35,580 bases of DNA from Bacteroidales bacterium (GTDB lineage Bacteria; Bacteroidota; Bacteroidia; Bacteroidales; 4484-276). The notes beneath the pieces are model-generated. The model searched no databases. It saw only the letters and a list, made by a program, of their open reading frames with translations, and was not told where the DNA came from. Positions 1-8,240 of the stretch are shown here, one piece after another. Numbering within the stretch: position 1 is the stretch's first letter; each line of letters begins with the position of its first letter. The stretch covers positions 1 to 35,580 of the forward strand of contig JAOZMX010000007.1 in assembly GCA_029934065.1 (NCBI GenBank). The letters are read 5' to 3'. The position numbers were made by a program, and so were the translations under genes.

Positions 1-431
1 CCCCAGATCAGTTTCTTTCCGAATCCCAGCCTGTTGTCCGTCATTTTGATAAAATCGGGCCGGATACCCCACAAGTGCAAGTCTTTCAGCCGGGCAACCG
101 GAAATTTCTTCAGGTATGCTTTGGCGGCTTTTTTCAGCATGCCGCCTTCCAATTCGAACATTGTGCCGGTAAACTGTATCCCTCTGATTTTCCCCACCAT
201 GGTAGTTTCCAGTGCCACTGCACCGGCCACCCTGTCCTGCTGTTCCACATCGCGGATGTGCCTGGTATCCCTGTCGGAAGTACAAACAAACAAATTTTCG
301 TCATCGAGGTAAACATAAAAACAGGAACAGGTATAGGGCCGGTTATCGTTTGAAGTGGCCAGCGTCAGAATATGATGTTCGCGGATGAATTCGATAATTC
401 GCAGGTCAATGGTGTTTGTGTGGTTTGTCAT
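1..431 (-). CDS. YhbP/UPF0306-type FMN-binding split-barrel protein, truncated by the window edge
   Basis: This reading frame is open from an ATG at 431 to the window edge and is not in the ORF track because it has no stop in the window. About 143 codons are visible. The conserved C-terminal part reads GIQFTGTMFELEGG, then KKFPVAR, then TDNRLGFGKKLIW, which closely matches E. coli YhbP (about 147 residues), so only a few residues should be missing. YhbP belongs to the pyridoxamine 5'-phosphate oxidase-like FMN-binding split-barrel superfamily and has no settled substrate. The start lies 46 bases after the stop of the large upstream gene on the same strand, so the two may be co-transcribed. 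Family placement is confident; the reaction is unknown. Confidence 0.85.
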   Translation of the reverse strand, partial: MTNHTNTIDLRIIEFIREHHILTLATSNDNRPYTCSCFYVYLDDENLFVCTSDRDTRHIRDVEQQDRVAGAVALETTMVGKIRGIQFTGTMFELEGGMLKKAAKAYLKKFPVARLKDLHLWGIRPDFIKMTDNRLGFGKKLIW

Positions 432-477
432 CGGTTTTCGGTTTTCAGCAGTGGTACTCTTTCTCTTTGATACCGGA

Positions 478-3400
478 TTAAAAATCAAGACTCAATGAAA
501 AGTAGAACTTGGGTTTTTTGTTGATTTTACCGTCTTCCACGCCCCATGCCAGATCGCCTTTGACAAAATACCCCAGCATTTTGGTTCGTGCACCAAAGCC
601 GAATCCTCCGATAATGGGGTCTTTTTCGTACTGAACACGGATGTGCAGCGGGCCGGAATCAACATAGCGCGTGAAGAGGATATTGTCCTTGTCGTACGGG
701 TTCCATCCGCTCCATGCCGTCCCGACATCACCGAAGGTTACCAACTGGAAATTATTGATCATCTCCGATTTGATGGGCCGGTTGAGAAGATAACGAAACA
801 CCGGAAACCGCAGCTCGGAATTGATCAGTAAAAAGTTGTTTCCGTTGCGTATGTTCTGATTGAACCCGCGCATGTTGGTCGCCAGCGCCTGGTAAGCCCA
901 ATGCTGACTGTAATCAACCGGTGTTCCCTGCTCAAAGTCGGCAGCAATCCAACTGTCGGTACCACCCATGTAGTACATCAGCTTTTCCGACCCGAAATTG
1001 GTGCTTCCCGCAAAGCGGTTTGCCCAGATAAACTGTCTGTGGATGCGGATGTATTTCCTGAAATCAAAACCGAGTACGATCAGATTTCTTCCCTTGTAGC
1101 TCAACAATTGGTTGTATTCGCCGAAGATCATAAAACGGTTGCCTTCGAGCAGGTTGAGGCCGATGGGCTTGCTGTCGTCGTAAATGAGTTGTCCTTTGGC
1201 GCCTGTCCAGTTGTAGTTTGTGTTGGGATACATGAGTGAATAATCATCCGGGCCGGCCAGCACATAAGTTTCATTCCGGAATGAGAAAGTGGCCCGCACA
1301 CGCAGCACCCTGCTCAACGGATAGGTGAGCATAAAAAACCCTTCATTGGAATACTGGCGTCGCACATAGGCCGAAATGATCGGCTGTTCCGAAGAACGAC
1401 GCTGGAAAACAAATTCTTTGTCCAGCCGCTTTTTCAGGTTGGCAAAACTGGCAAAATACTCCTTGCTCACCAGATCAAGCGAAATCCTGAAACCGCCGAT
1501 GATACGGTAGTCTTCCATCAGGTCGGTGATTCCCAGTTTGAAAGTCGGACTCAATCCCGGAGGCTCGTAATAAGGATTCAGGTTGAATCCGGGAACGGGA
1601 CTGTTGGTGTTCTCGGTTGGAGTGAGGTAACCCGAAAACGGCTGATACGTTTGGTTGAGGTAGGAAAAATCAATTTGTGTAACAATTTTGTTGACGGAAA
1701 ATTCCACATTGTAATTTCTCTGCTTCGGGATGACGAATTCGTCATTTTTCTTTTGTTTTCCGGCGATTTGTTGATAATGCTTTTGGATGAAAGACATGGT
1801 GCTGTCCGACATGTTCATTTTAACGATCCCCTGCTTGTCGAGCTGATAATTTTCGAGATCGATTTTACCCGGTATTTGATTGCCGGAGTTGTCCGTCTCA
1901 AACGGCAACTGGTCATTCTTCATCACATTTCTGAAACTTTTTCGCTGTCGTTTGGGTACGGGAGGGCTGATGATTGTTGTCGTATCCGGAGTTGTTGATT
2001 CCGGCTTTCGGGTGGTTTTTGCCGGGGCCGAAACAACAAGCCGGTTCATAAAGGATGTGTTTTGGAGTTGCTCGCTTTGAAGATAACCGGGCAACAGAAG
2101 CTGGTCGGTATAAAGATAATCGTAAAGATCACGGTTCATGATAAATGTTTTCATGCCCGACCGGGGTGTGATGCAATGTTCGGTAATGTTGCGCGAGAAG
2201 TTGGTTACAGGGAACGACCGCGTAAAATACCTGTAATGTACCGTTGTGTCAACAAAAGCAACGGTGCTGTCGAGTTTCCCGATGTATTCGTTGTAAATGC
2301 CGTTCTCGTCGCTCAAGTACGAAACGTAACCGGGAGCATATTCCATGGGTTGCATCTCGTTGGCCAAAGGCGTGTTGGTTACCCTGCGCAAAAGCGGGCT
2401 TCTGTTCTTATAGTTGAGAATAAAAACGTCGTAGGTCTCCGGCAAAAGCTCGTTGGGATGTGGCGTGAGGCCGAAATGCAAGGTGTCGCCCGTACGGTTG
2501 GAACTGAAAATGATCCGTGAAGAGTGATCGAGGAAGTGGGGATTCAGATCGTCGTAAATGTCGTTGGTAAGTTGTTCGTAACTCCCCGAAGAGATATGAA
2601 AAACAAAAATATCCGATTGTCCTTTTTGTACCGCCGAAAAGACCAGCGAACGCCCGTCCTGGGAATAGGAAAAATCAACGATCTTTTCAAACCCGAAAAT
2701 ATTCTGATTGTTCCACTTCCGCTCGTCAACATCATAAAACCAGAGCCATATCAGCCCTTTTTTCTCAACGATCATCGCCATGACTTTTCCTGTGGGATGC
2801 CATGCAATGAGTGGATAAGAATAATCCACTTTTTCGTCAAGCTTGTATCCTCCCGTAAATATTTTTTTCAGTTTCCGGGTCTCAAGGTCGTAAAGCCAGA
2901 TTTTGTACTTCCCCGATTCATTGGTGGCAAAAGTTGCGTAAACCCCGTCGGGACTTACCTGCAACTCACTGTATTTCCTTTTGGTCTTAAAACGTTTCAA
3001 AACCCTTCTTCCTTCCATGTGCAGTTGCTCGTCGGGAAGGTTTGCCAACGCAGTATCATTTTGATAGATATCCTTGTAAAAATCAAACCATTCTTTGTAG
3101 AGGGTTTTCATCGAAGCACCCAAAACATATTGAAATCCCGTTTCCACATTGCGGCTTACCTGGGTCATGTTGATGATGTTGGGCACAACGGCCTTGCCGT
3201 ATTTCAAAGCAATGAACCTCCAGAATGAATGACCTGCGTTGGTAACAAGCGTTTCGTCCATGGTGAGCTGGGTGAATTTTTTATACTTACCCGACAGGAT
3301 CACATTTCGCATCCAGTTGTCGATTTCGGTATTCCACGGATCACTCAAATAGGTGATCAGACCTTTGGTGTACCATGCGGGAAAACTTTGGAAAATGTTG

Positions 3401-3927
3401 TTCATCATCTGCGACCCCAGATTTGTCCCGAAAATCGCATTGCTCAATAGGACATGAATAATGCCCTCCCTGATCTGTAGGTCGAAATTGACCAGACTGC
3501 CGTCGAAATAGAGAACAACCTTATTGCCCAAAACATGCGTTACACCGCCAATGTTGTATTGTTCGTCGGCTGCCAGCCCGATATTACTTTGTTTGAGCTC
3601 ATTAAGATTATTGAAAATGATGAACTGGATTTTCCCTTCCAGATAGGTGTCCAGCTCATTTTCCAGATGAGGCAATTCTTTGGAAACATATTTGGCCGTA
3701 TGGACGGCAAGCTCTTTCCCGTTCAGGTAAAAATAGGTGTCGAAACGTTTAAATTTGTAATAGGTCCAGAAAAATTCTTTGAACTGAACGCGGCTTCTGC
3801 CGAATTCCATTTGATAACCATTGTAAAATTGTGCACTTGCAGGCATGGGAATAGCCAAAGGAGCCAGCACTACAATGGCCAGCAACCATAACATACGGTA
3901 GCGAAAACGTTGTACAGATACCTTCAT
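478..3927 (-). CDS. Exported fusion: degenerate peptidase-MA-like region, TolB-like PD40 propeller, Omp85-like barrel
   Basis: The protein has 1149 residues and an N-terminal signal peptide ending near PASAQ (about residue 32). Residues 60-300 resemble the peptidase-MA (gluzincin) fold, with WYTKGLITYLS where active relatives have W-x-x-E-G-L-A-x-Y and with no intact HExxH. Residues 320-560 carry repeated propeller blades of TolB/PD40 type, for example SPDGVYATFATNESG and SQDGRSLVFSA. The last 350 residues look like an Omp85/BamA-type beta-barrel, with a GG-x-D motif, MRGFNQN in the place of the VRGY/F loop motif, NSELRFP, and a final aromatic residue (SLSLDF). The likely location is the outer membrane with the propeller in the periplasm. 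The role is unknown. Similar large Tol-like proteins are common in Bacteroidota. A possible weak -7 box (TTTCTTTG, minus strand) lies just upstream. Confidence 0.75.
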   Translation of the reverse strand: MKVSVQRFRYRMLWLLAIVVLAPLAIPMPASAQFYNGYQMEFGRSRVQFKEFFWTYYKFKRFDTYFYLNGKELAVHTAKYVSKELPHLENELDTYLEGKIQFIIFNNLNELKQSNIGLAADEQYNIGGVTHVLGNKVVLYFDGSLVNFDLQIREGIIHVLLSNAIFGTNLGSQMMNNIFQSFPAWYTKGLITYLSDPWNTEIDNWMRNVILSGKYKKFTQLTMDETLVTNAGHSFWRFIALKYGKAVVPNIINMTQVSRNVETGFQYVLGASMKTLYKEWFDFYKDIYQNDTALANLPDEQLHMEGRRVLKRFKTKRKYSELQVSPDGVYATFATNESGKYKIWLYDLETRKLKKIFTGGYKLDEKVDYSYPLIAWHPTGKVMAMIVEKKGLIWLWFYDVDERKWNNQNIFGFEKIVDFSYSQDGRSLVFSAVQKGQSDIFVFHISSGSYEQLTNDIYDDLNPHFLDHSSRIIFSSNRTGDTLHFGLTPHPNELLPETYDVFILNYKNRSPLLRRVTNTPLANEMQPMEYAPGYVSYLSDENGIYNEYIGKLDSTVAFVDTTVHYRYFTRSFPVTNFSRNITEHCITPRSGMKTFIMNRDLYDYLYTDQLLLPGYLQSEQLQNTSFMNRLVVSAPAKTTRKPESTTPDTTTIISPPVPKRQRKSFRNVMKNDQLPFETDNSGNQIPGKIDLENYQLDKQGIVKMNMSDSTMSFIQKHYQQIAGKQKKNDEFVIPKQRNYNVEFSVNKIVTQIDFSYLNQTYQPFSGYLTPTENTNSPVPGFNLNPYYEPPGLSPTFKLGITDLMEDYRIIGGFRISLDLVSKEYFASFANLKKRLDKEFVFQRRSSEQPIISAYVRRQYSNEGFFMLTYPLSRVLRVRATFSFRNETYVLAGPDDYSLMYPNTNYNWTGAKGQLIYDDSKPIGLNLLEGNRFMIFGEYNQLLSYKGRNLIVLGFDFRKYIRIHRQFIWANRFAGSTNFGSEKLMYYMGGTDSWIAADFEQGTPVDYSQHWAYQALATNMRGFNQNIRNGNNFLLINSELRFPVFRYLLNRPIKSEMINNFQLVTFGDVGTAWSGWNPYDKDNILFTRYVDSGPLHIRVQYEKDPIIGGFGFGARTKMLGYFVKGDLAWGVEDGKINKKPKFYFSLSLDF

Positions 3928-3992
3928 GGTCTGCTGTTATTTACCCTTTGGTGTTGCAAAGAAAACCAAAATACGGTAAAATACCCCGGTGG

Positions 3993-4028
3993 TTTTGTCT
4001 GTCGTACACAATTTTATTGATAACTTTG
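3993..4028 (+). promoter_or_regulatory. Candidate Bacteroidota promoter for the MBL hydrolase
   Basis: A perfect -7 box, TAACTTTG, lies at 4021-4028. TTTTG at 3993-3997 could be the -33 element, but the 23-base spacing is slightly longer than usual. About 70 bases separate the -7 box from the ATG at 4100. This is a motif match only. Confidence 0.4.
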
Positions 4029-4099
4029 TAAAAGATAAAATATTTTGTTGCACGGTGTGCAATGTCATTTCGTTACACCAACAAAAACACCTTTAATAT

Positions 4100-4741
4100 A
4101 TGACACGGATAGAAAAGCTTGTTTTCAACCCTTTTCAGGTAAATACGTATGTGGTTTTCGACGAGACGGGGGAGTGTTTGATCATTGACCCGGGATGCCA
4201 TGAGCCATACGAAGAGAAAAAACTGTTTTCCTTTATTGAATCAAACGGGCTGAAACCCGTGTGGCACCTTTATACCCATTGTCACATCGATCACATTTTG
4301 GGGAATGCTTATGTTTACAACACATGGGGATTGAAACCCGTCATGCACAAAGATTCGCTCCCCGTTTTCCGCGATGCACCCGATCATGCCCTGATTTATG
4401 GGATTGAAGGTTGTGAAATCGTTGAACCGGAGAAGTTCCTGAAAGAAGGCGACCGGGTGGATTTCGGCAATTCAAACCTCGAAGTGTTGCATACTCCGGG
4501 ACATGTTGACGGACACCTTTGCTTTGTTGCGCCGGAAGAAAAATTTGTGATTGTTGGAGATGTTTTGTTCAAAGACAGCATTGGCCGTACCGACTTGCCT
4601 ACGGGCGATTTCGATCTGCTGGCCGGTAGCATTCGCAACAAGCTTTACACCCTTGCTCCCGATTATGTGGTTTATCCGGGGCACGGGCCCGAAACCACCA
4701 TCAGCTACGAAATGGCCAACAATCCCTTTGTCTCCGGATAG
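4100..4741 (+). CDS. MBL-fold metallohydrolase (glyoxalase II-like)
   Basis: This 213-residue protein has the complete metallo-beta-lactamase metal-site set: H-x-H-x-D-H at residues 60-65 (THCHIDH), H135 in HTPGHVDGH, D154 in GDVLF and H195 in YPGHGPETT. Length and motif spacing match the short hydroxyacylglutathione hydrolase-like proteins that handle thioesters, persulfides or related small substrates. It is cytoplasmic, with no signal peptide. True glyoxalase II enzymes carry an additional C-terminal substrate-binding domain, which is absent here, so glutathione-thioester hydrolysis should not be assumed. The gene stands alone, divergent from the Tol-like fusion gene and followed by a repeat-filled gap. 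Confidence 0.85.
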   Translation: MTRIEKLVFNPFQVNTYVVFDETGECLIIDPGCHEPYEEKKLFSFIESNGLKPVWHLYTHCHIDHILGNAYVYNTWGLKPVMHKDSLPVFRDAPDHALIYGIEGCEIVEPEKFLKEGDRVDFGNSNLEVLHTPGHVDGHLCFVAPEEKFVIVGDVLFKDSIGRTDLPTGDFDLLAGSIRNKLYTLAPDYVVYPGHGPETTISYEMANNPFVSG

Positions 4742-4767
4742 GGCGTTTAGGCGTTTGGCCTTCGGCC

Positions 4768-4809
4768 GTTCGGTGTTCGGTGTTCAGCGTTCGGCGTTCA
4801 GGGTTCAGC
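4768..4809 (+). repeat. Six tandem 7-bp units, GTTCRGN
   Basis: Six back-to-back heptamers, GTTCGGT, GTTCGGT, GTTCAGC, GTTCGGC, GTTCAGG and GTTCAGC, start 26 bases after the MBL hydrolase stop. The ORFs drawn through this stretch are repeat translations, not genes. It lies in the 576-bp gene-free region 4742-5317. Confidence 0.85.
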
Positions 4810-4819
4810 GTTTTGCCAT

Positions 4820-4930
4820 CTCTCCAGTCGCTTCAGTCTCTTCGGTCGCTCCAGTCCTTCCAGTTCTTCTATCTCTTCGTTCCATCGTTCTATCGTCTCT
4901 CCATCTCCTCGTCTCTTCAGTCTCTTCAGT
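4820..4930 (+). repeat. Degenerate 9-bp tandem repeat (CTCTTCAGT-like)
   Basis: Five contiguous 9-mers occupy 4820-4864: CTCTCCAGT, CGCTTCAGT, CTCTTCGGT, CGCTCCAGT and CCTTCCAGT. A decayed pyrimidine-rich stretch follows, then two exact CTCTTCAGT copies at 4913-4930. The unit is a multiple of three, which explains the artificial QSLQSL and SVSSV ORF translations. No gene is supported. Confidence 0.8.
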
Positions 4931-4987
4931 CCCTTCGCCCTCACTTTTGCCTTTTGATATCAGATTGATGATTAACGATTTCCCCTG

Positions 4988-5040
4988 TCCGCCGTAGCTT
5001 TAGCGATGGCGGATCGTTCGCCGAAGCCTTGGCGAAGGCG
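4988..5040. repeat. Pair of adjacent REP-like palindromes
   Basis: Two GC-rich hairpins sit five bases apart. The first (4988-5013) has TCCGCC/GGCGGA arms around an inner GCT/AGC stem with a TT loop. The second (5019-5040) has CGCC/GGCG arms around an inner GCC/GGC stem, also with a TT loop. Both share the pattern outer arm, three-base bulge, inner arm, TT. They look like two diverged copies of one mobile palindromic element rather than a terminator, because no T-tract follows. Confidence 0.75.
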
Positions 5041-5106
5041 GTAGATTTTAGAAGTAGCCTCCCCACACATCCAGACAGTGGCTAAATCCCTGACCACTAT
5101 TTTTTT

Positions 5107-5317
5107 CACTCCTAACGCATCACTCCTAACCCCTTAACCCATAATTCTTTCCTTCTGCCTTCAGTCTTCCCCTGCGCCAGAAATTGATCATTGAGTGGTG
5201 AGTGTTGCTTATAGCTTATTTCCATCAAACCCACTTTCCACTGCCAATCACTTTCCACACTTAACTCCTTAACCCATAACTTTTTACTTTTGCCTTCTGC
5301 CTTTTTACTTTCACTCC
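5107..5317. repeat. Degenerate direct repeats downstream of yedK-like gene
   Basis: CACTCCTAAC occurs at 5107-5116 and 5121-5130. CCTTAACCCATAA occurs at 5132-5144 and 5267-5279, each followed by CCTTCTGCCT (5151-5160 and 5293-5302). The 69-residue ORF 5112-5321 through this stretch is low-complexity and is not supported as a gene. Confidence 0.6.
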
Positions 5318-5989
5318 TCATAATATCTCAACCGGTATAATGATCTCGGAAGTGTTGTTTTTTGGTGAATTCACCATGTCGGAGATGCGGTAGGCATCCA
5401 TCAGCTTTGCCGGAAATGGGCGGAGCATGCCGGCAAGTTGTGTTTCATCATTACTTTTCAGCCAATGTTTTTCCATGTCGCGGGGAATGATAACGGGCAT
5501 CCGGTGATGGATTTCGGCCATCAGTTCGTTGGGTGAGGTAGTGATGATGGAAAATGTGTGAAGGATTTCACCGTCACGGTTTTTCCATTGATCCCATATC
5601 CCCGCCATCGAAAACAGCGGACGGTCTTTCAGGAAGATGCGGTAGGGGGTCTTTTTGCCGGTGAGGGGTTCTTTTCGCCATTCGTAAAAAGCATCGGCGG
5701 GAATTAGGCATCGCCGTTGCCGGAACGAACTCCTGAAAGCACCCTTTTCCGTAATGGTTTCGGCCCGCGCATTGATCAGCCTGTTGCCGATGGCCGGGTC
5801 TTTGGCCCAAAAGGGTATCAACCCCCAGCGGAAGCGCATCATTTTCCCTGGATTCTTGTTCGTGATCACCGGTAACATTTGCGAAGGTGCACAGTTGTAG
5901 TTGGGTTCGATCTCGCCCGCATCGACAGTGATGTCGTAATGCTCGTTAACGATTTTCAGCTCGGGGGCAAATGAATATCTACCGCACAT
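5318..5989 (-). CDS. SRAP-domain protein (YedK/HMCES family), abasic-site DNA-protein crosslinker
   Basis: The 223-residue protein begins MCGRYSF, placing the family's catalytic Cys at position 2 after Met removal. It also has YNCAPSQ (N32), NARAET (R75), ADAFYEW (E103) and HHRMPVI (H161). These are the hallmark residues of SOS-response-associated peptidase/HMCES proteins, which covalently trap abasic sites in single-stranded DNA to protect them. The start is fixed by the family rule that Cys must follow the initiator Met. It is divergent from ahcY across a 129-bp gap. No SOS box is claimed. Confidence 0.92.
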   Translation of the reverse strand: MCGRYSFAPELKIVNEHYDITVDAGEIEPNYNCAPSQMLPVITNKNPGKMMRFRWGLIPFWAKDPAIGNRLINARAETITEKGAFRSSFRQRRCLIPADAFYEWRKEPLTGKKTPYRIFLKDRPLFSMAGIWDQWKNRDGEILHTFSIITTSPNELMAEIHHRMPVIIPRDMEKHWLKSNDETQLAGMLRPFPAKLMDAYRISDMVNSPKNNTSEIIIPVEIL

Positions 5990-6074
5990 GTAAATTATGA
6001 GTTAAAATGTTTTCAAATCCTGTTCCTGTAAGAAATTGTACTTTTTGGTATATGACTGACAAAGATAAAAATAT

Positions 6075-6082
6075 TACTTTTG
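6075..6082 (+). promoter_or_regulatory. -7 box for ahcY
   Basis: TACTTTTG fits the TAnnTTTG consensus exactly and lies 36 bases before the ahcY ATG. No convincing -33 TTG is seen at the usual spacing. Confidence 0.45.
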
Positions 6083-6118
6083 CGCACCGATTTGAAAATT
6101 TATTTAAAACGCTGAAAA

Positions 6119-7546
6119 ATGGGAAATACAGTAGTTGATACAAAATTGAAATACAAAGTTAAAGACATTTCTCTGGCCGAATGGGGGCGCAAAGAGATTG
6201 AAATTGCCGAAAAGGAGATGCCCGGATTAATGGCGATCCGCGAGAAATATTCCGGCGAAAAGCCGCTGAAAGGGGCTCGTATCAGCGGGTCGTTGCACAT
6301 GACGGTTCAAACCGCAGTGCTGATTGAAACACTGGTGGCTCTTGGCGCCGATGTCAGGTGGGCAAGTTGCAACATCTTCTCTACGCAGGATCATGCTGCT
6401 GCTGCCATCGCCGAACGCGGGATTCCCGTTTTTGCATGGAAAGGCGAAACGCTGGAAGAGTACTGGTGGTGCACCAATCAGGCATTGACATTCCCCGACG
6501 GTAAAGGCCCCAACCTGGTGGTGGATGACGGCGGCGACGCCACACTTCTGATCCACAAAGGCTATGCGGCAGAAGAAAAGCCCGAGCTTTTGAAATCAAC
6601 ACCGGCCAACAGCGAAGAAAAAGTGATCCTTAAGCTGCTTCAGGATATTTACGTCGAAAATCCCAATAAATGGCATCAGGTTGCTGCCGAATGGAAAGGT
6701 GTTTCGGAAGAGACCACCACCGGCGTACACCGCCTCTATCAGATGAAAGAAAGGGGTGAGCTGCTCGTGCCGGCCATCAACGTCAACGACTCGGTAACCA
6801 AATCGAAGTTCGACAATCTGTACGGTTGCCGCGAATCGCTTGCCGACGGCATCAAAAGAGCTACCGATGTGATGCTGGCCGGAAAAGTAGTGGTGATCCT
6901 CGGATATGGTGATGTGGGCAAAGGCTCCGCCAAATCCATGCGCTCGTACGGCGCCAGAGTTATCGTCACCGAAATTGACCCCATTTGCGCTTTGCAGGCT
7001 GCCATGGAAGGTTTTGAAGTGACAACGATAGATGAAGCCCTGAAGGAAGGTCAGATATTTGTAACGACCACAGGGAACAAGGATGTGATCACGCTGGAGC
7101 ACATGAAGCAAATGAAAGATGAAGCCATCGTTTGCAACATCGGCCATTTCGATAACGAGATACAGGTTGAAAAACTGGAAAGCGATCCCGATGTGAAGAA
7201 AGAAAATATCAAGCCGCAGGTGGATCGTTACCGTTTCGGTGACGGACATTCCATTTACCTGCTTGCCGAAGGGCGCCTCGTCAATCTGGGTTGTGCCACC
7301 GGACACCCCTCATTTGTGATGAGCAATTCGTTCTCCAATCAAACCCTGGCGCAAATCGACCTTTGGAAAAAAAGAGGTCAGTACGAAGTGGATGTGTACA
7401 GACTTCCCAAATACCTTGATGAAGAAGTTGCCCGTTTGCACCTCGATCAATTGGGTGTGAAACTTACCAAGCTGACACAGGAGCAGGCCGATTACCTTGG
7501 CGTACCGGTCGAGGGGCCATTCAAACCCGATCATTACAGGTATTAA
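6119..7546 (+). CDS. ahcY: Adenosylhomocysteinase
   Basis: This 475-residue cytoplasmic enzyme hydrolyses S-adenosylhomocysteine to adenosine and homocysteine, relieving product inhibition of methyltransferases. Supporting motifs are [28 protein letters not shown], the [13 protein letters not shown] substrate/NAD region, the GYGDVGKG dinucleotide-binding loop, and the canonical C-terminal PDHYRY, where Lys and Tyr close the NAD site of the partner subunit (here HYRY). Length is that of the bacterial tetrameric form with its usual insert. The gene is monocistronic: it has its own -7 box upstream and a strong terminator directly downstream. Confidence 0.97.
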   Translation: MGNTVVDTKLKYKVKDISLAEWGRKEIEIAEKEMPGLMAIREKYSGEKPLKGARISGSLHMTVQTAVLIETLVALGADVRWASCNIFSTQDHAAAAIAERGIPVFAWKGETLEEYWWCTNQALTFPDGKGPNLVVDDGGDATLLIHKGYAAEEKPELLKSTPANSEEKVILKLLQDIYVENPNKWHQVAAEWKGVSEETTTGVHRLYQMKERGELLVPAINVNDSVTKSKFDNLYGCRESLADGIKRATDVMLAGKVVVILGYGDVGKGSAKSMRSYGARVIVTEIDPICALQAAMEGFEVTTIDEALKEGQIFVTTTGNKDVITLEHMKQMKDEAIVCNIGHFDNEIQVEKLESDPDVKKENIKPQVDRYRFGDGHSIYLLAEGRLVNLGCATGHPSFVMSNSFSNQTLAQIDLWKKRGQYEVDVYRLPKYLDEEVARLHLDQLGVKLTKLTQEQADYLGVPVEGPFKPDHYRY

Positions 7547-7552
7547 ATTACA

Positions 7553-7587
7553 ATAAAAAAAGCATCCCAAAAGGATGCTTTTTTTTA
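7553..7587. terminator. Bidirectional intrinsic terminator between ahcY and the lipoprotein gene
   Basis: A perfect 7-bp stem, AGCATCC/GGATGCT (7561-7567 and 7573-7579), has a five-base loop. It is flanked by an A-run on the left and a T-run on the right, so it can end transcripts from both converging genes. Confidence 0.92.
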
Positions 7588-7600
7588 TTGGTTGAATAAC

Positions 7601-8077
7601 TTAATTGTAAATCTGAAGCATGTTCCCGTCGTAAACGGTTTTGAAGGCATACAGCGGAATGGTTGCAGGTCCCTTGGTCACCGATCCGTCCAGCAAAAGG
7701 TATTCCGAACCTGAACAGGTGTCCACAGCAAGTATCCCCGAATCGTCAACAATGATCCTGGCACAGCTTTCGGTTGATGTGGTGGTACAGCACTGCTCGG
7801 GTTTGTATGTGGGTGTCCGTTCATAAGCCTTGAATTCGTCCTGTGTGAACCGGTAAACAATGATCCCGCGGCTTGGCGGATTGGCGTACAGATAGGCCCA
7901 CCCTCCCACATTGTTCAGTTCGATGTATTCCGGGCTGTTGGGATTGATGGTGATGTTCACATAACCGGGATCAATCAGGGTGTCTTCATCCTTGTTGCAT
8001 CCTTCAAGCGCAATCGCCCCTGCAAATAATACGATTGCTCCGAGAAATAATGTTCGTGTTTTCATCAATCTTTTCAT
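7601..8077 (-). CDS. Lipoprotein with a degenerate Rieske-like fold
   Basis: The track ORF opens at a GTG (8128), but the ATG at 8077 gives a clean lipoprotein signal, MKRLMKTRTLFLGAIVL, with lipobox LEGC (C27). That 158-residue start is preferred. The C-terminal half reads as a Rieske [2Fe-2S] domain: CSGSEYLLLDGSVTKGPA, then IPLYAF, matching the family's CHGS-x-F-x-x-x-G-x-x-x-x-GPA-x-x-PL pattern. The His of the second ligand pair is Ser, and the first C-x-H pair is absent (ERTPTYKPEQ), so an intact iron-sulphur cluster is unlikely. Extra Cys at 96, 97, 105 and 121 could form disulphides. It is probably a periplasm-facing or surface lipoprotein of unknown role. Confidence 0.7.
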   Translation of the reverse strand: MKRLMKTRTLFLGAIVLFAGAIALEGCNKDEDTLIDPGYVNITINPNSPEYIELNNVGGWAYLYANPPSRGIIVYRFTQDEFKAYERTPTYKPEQCCTTTSTESCARIIVDDSGILAVDTCSGSEYLLLDGSVTKGPATIPLYAFKTVYDGNMLQIYN

Positions 8078-8189
8078 TGTTGTTATTTTACAACCAAACG
8101 CCAACACAACGGGATTATTTTTTGGCACTTACATCAAAGCATTCAATATTTTCGAATGGTAAACTTCGGCTCCGGTAAGAAAAAAAGAT

Positions 8190-8197
8190 TAATTTTG
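8190..8197 (+). promoter_or_regulatory. -7 box for the sensor kinase gene
   Basis: TAATTTTG fits TAnnTTTG and lies 43 bases upstream of the preferred ATG at 8241. The -33 region (TTCG near 8165) is weak. Confidence 0.4.
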
Positions 8198-8240
8198 AAT
8201 CAACTTTTGTTTCGGGAGATTTGATGTTTTGGTAATATTT

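Noticed and set aside
2524-3228. 234-residue plus-strand ORF, and similar long antisense ORFs such as 6596-7306 (-)
   Set aside because: They lie wholly antisense to strong conserved genes and show no family motif; they are shadows.
4551-5321. ORFs 4551-4997 (+), 4780-4968 (+) and 5112-5321 (-)
   Set aside because: They overlap repeats, the first also overlaps the MBL hydrolase, and their translations are low-complexity repeats with no domain.
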